A stretch of 64,000 nucleotides of DNA, taken from the NCBI GenBank assembly GCA_963576725.1, contig OY755236.1, positions 63,152,636-63,216,635 on the forward strand, written 5' to 3'. Shown here piece by piece: positions 62,143 through 64,000 of the stretch; the stretch's first letter is position 1; the number at the start of each line of letters is the position of its first letter. Position numbers and translations under genes: made by a program. Origin of the DNA: Azorinus chamasolen (lineage: Eukaryota; Mollusca; Bivalvia; Cardiida; Solecurtidae). Under the pieces are notes generated by a model, which saw only the letters and a program-made list of their open reading frames with translations, was not told the DNA's origin and did no database searches.

Positions 62143-62472
62143 TTACACTTTACCTCATGAAATAATGACATCATGAGCATGGATTAGCTGAATATTTCAC
62201 AATAGCATACGAACACATTATGTTGGTGGCTATGGCATATGAACACAGTATTTTGGTAGTTATGGCATACAAACACAATATTTTGGTGGCTATGTCATAT
62301 GAACACAGTATTTTGTTGGCTGTGGCATAAAGTAGAATCATATGTATATAAGTCAATAAGCAAAAAGAGAAGACTCCGACAAGATGGCTCCTATAAGAGC
62401 CGTCTGAACTCGGTCTACCTTGTTTGCAAAGACGTTAAATGGTGTACATGTATCTTTAAGGCAAAGCGTTAT
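62143..62472. mobile_element. P1 MITE with an internal 30-bp tandem expansion
   Basis: ACTTTACCTCATGAAATAATG to TAAGGCAAAGCGTTA. GGCATATGAACACAGTATTT plus TGGTGGCTAT (62203-62335) repeats four times; it is the P1 internal motif GGCACATGAACACAGG. Confidence 0.82.
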
Positions 62473-62542
62473 ATGGCATTCCTTACATTCAATACATAAA
62501 ATAAAATCAATACGTTATTGTACCTGGACTTGAAACTCATTC

Positions 62543-62792
62543 TTAACCCTTTGCTTGCTATTCACGTCAATATACCTACCTGTAAATAGTGAAGACCCAG
62601 ATGAGGCAGCTCCTGCAGGAGCTGTCTCATCAGGGTCTGCACTATTTACAAGTTGATTGTGCAACCAGTGCACTCCACAGCAGTGATTGTACAGTGAAAT
62701 ACTTGTACACAGTGAAGATATATGTAATTATACAACAGGGCATGGGTAAAGAAGGAGAAATGTATTTTAAAATTCAGCAAGAGAAGGGTTAA
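62543..62792. mobile_element. P4 MITE, intact, inverted relative to the others
   Basis: TTAACCCTTTGCTTGCTATTC to GAGAAGGGTTAA. The palindrome is GGCAGCTCCTGCAGGAGCTGTC. It reads on the opposite strand to 15729 and 39395. Confidence 0.92.
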
Positions 62793-62924
62793 TTTATGGC
62801 CATCGTTCTTTGCAGTTGAAATTACAGCTCACTGTTGTATCGCCTCTCCTAATTCACGAATAGTTCAAACTGGGAAAAGTGTATTTTATTTCTTGTAGCT
62901 TATGATAAGCACAAACTTACATTA

Positions 62925-63775
62925 TATCGCCTCATGCAAGTCATGATATGCACAGGCTGGTTCAATCATCTTTTATCGCATTTTGCAATTCACGATAATC
63001 AAGTTATGTTGCTCCATGTAGATCATGATCAACACAACTTGGCTCAATCATGTATAGCCTACTCTTGCATTCCCTGATACACACATTCTGGCTAAATTAT
63101 ACAGTTTCATCCCTTGCATTTCATGATAAACACACCCTGGCTAAATCATTCAATCTCACCCCTTGCATTCCATGATAAACACATTATATGGCTAAACCGT
63201 GCAATTTCTACACTGGCATTCCATGATAAACATACCATGGCTTAACCATGCAATTTCTACACTTGCATTTCATGATAAACACACCATGGCTAAACCATGC
63301 CGTTTTTACACTTGCATTCCATGATAAACACGCCATGGCTAAACCATGCAAATTCTACACTTGCATTTCATGATAAACACACCATGGATAAACCATGCAA
63401 TTTCATCCCTTTCATTTCCTGATAAACATCATATAATGTAACCCCTTTGCATTCCATGATAAACACATCCTGGCTAAATCATGCAATTTTACCCATTGCA
63501 TCACATGATAAACAAACCTTGGCTAAACCATACAAGTTCACCCCTTGAATGTGATAATCAAAACCTGGCTAAACCTAGCAATGTTACCCCGTGCATTCCA
63601 TGATAAACGCAATCTGGCTAAACCATGAAATTTTACTCCTTACATCTCATGATAAACGCAATCTGGCTAAACCATGACATTTACCGCTTGCATTTCATGA
63701 TAAACACAATCTAGCTCAACCATGTAATATCATCTCTTGCATTCCATTTGGTTAAACCATGTACGAGAATATCAC
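62925..63775. repeat. Minisatellite, about 48-bp unit, 17 or more copies
   Basis: The unit is TTGCATTTCATGATAAACAC plus ACCATGGCTAAACCATGCAA plus TTTCTACAC. The central copies (63190-63400) are the most alike, with edges more diverged. Confidence 0.92.
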
Positions 63776-63869
63776 CTCTGGCAGATCATAAGAAACACAA
63801 TCCAACTCAGCCATTTGCCATGCTGAGAAGGCACAGCAAACACAATATTTTCTAGCATAAACCGATGAC

Positions 63870-63975
63870 AATGATGGGTCCAGCAGCCAGTGCAGATCTC
63901 GATCAGAGTGCCCTACCTTGATCAGAGAGCTTCCTAAGGAGTCCTCTGATCCGGAACTACACTGTTTCCCTAAGT
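63870..63975. mobile_element. P5-like element
   Basis: CAGTGCAGATCTCGATCAGAG, then TTGATCAGAGAGCTTCCTAAGG with CCTCTGATCCGGAACTACACTG. Confidence 0.5.
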
Positions 63976-64000
63976 CCTTTTTGGGACATTGGGCACTGAT

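Overview
The window is animal nuclear DNA. It is AT-rich, has GT-AG introns, very long repeat-filled introns and no bacterial-style gene packing. The TTAA and TA fold-back elements, the pearl-like composite minisatellite elements and the RTE/CR1-like LINE tails point to a mollusc, most likely a bivalve. This placement is an inference from repeat style, not from a marker gene.

Only one protein gene is well supported. It lies on the + strand from about 1633 to 57715, and eleven exons could be joined by eye. Ten splice junctions are all phase 0, and most exons are exactly 99 bp, equal to one 33-residue ankyrin repeat. The predicted product is about 412 residues: a short N-terminus, five ankyrin repeats (exons 2-6), a 46-residue helical linker (exon 7), four more ankyrin repeats (exons 8-11), an acidic tail and a C-terminal CCAF that fits a CaaX prenylation box. 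Upstream 5' UTR exons and the promoter are probably left of the window. No confident poly(A) signal was found.

Almost everything else is intron or downstream sequence made of repeats. Local labels used below: T-elements are about 200 bp, TA-flanked and begin CAGTAAAACC (Tigger/pogo-like ends). Subtypes follow the bases after CCTC: T-a TCTATAACG, T-b TCTAAACCGGACG, T-c GATTATTCGAA, T-d TAATGCGACCAC, T-e (CCTGTCTTAAGTGACC), T-f (CTTCGATATCTCGAA). P-elements are 150-260 bp, flanked by TTAA with ends CCCTTT...AAAGGG (piggyBac-like). P1 has a GATCAGACGGCTCC arm, P2 a GAGACGCCGAG arm, P3 a GAGCATTTGCTCC arm, P4 a GATGAGACAGCTCC arm; P5 and P6 are relatives. FB1 is a fold-back beginning GGGTCCATGCTTATAAA. 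None has coding capacity, so they look like MITEs.

Layout: 1-1632 T and P elements before exon 1. 1.7-13.0 kb introns 1-2, with a 1.7-kb composite element carrying nuclear-receptor half-site arrays. 13.1-29.9 kb intron 3, with two LINE tails, many MITEs and a second composite minisatellite at 23.9-25.5 kb. 30.0-33.0 kb intron 4, largely a minisatellite derived from the exon 5 splice junction and split by a 439-bp fold-back. 34.5-49.4 kb introns 6-7, with another LINE tail, several minisatellites and a tRNA-derived SINE with internally amplified segments. 49.5-57.5 kb last introns, with a four-unit chimeric T-element array. 57.7-64 kb downstream flank of MITEs and minisatellites.

The most unusual signals are: (1) MITE families with unrelated ends and unrelated stems share the same 12-bp centre CTCCTATAGGAG; (2) a fixed mismatch is conserved across several P families; (3) at least two minisatellites grew from intron-exon junctions of the ankyrin gene; (4) three splice acceptors lie 22-37 bp after a T-element end.
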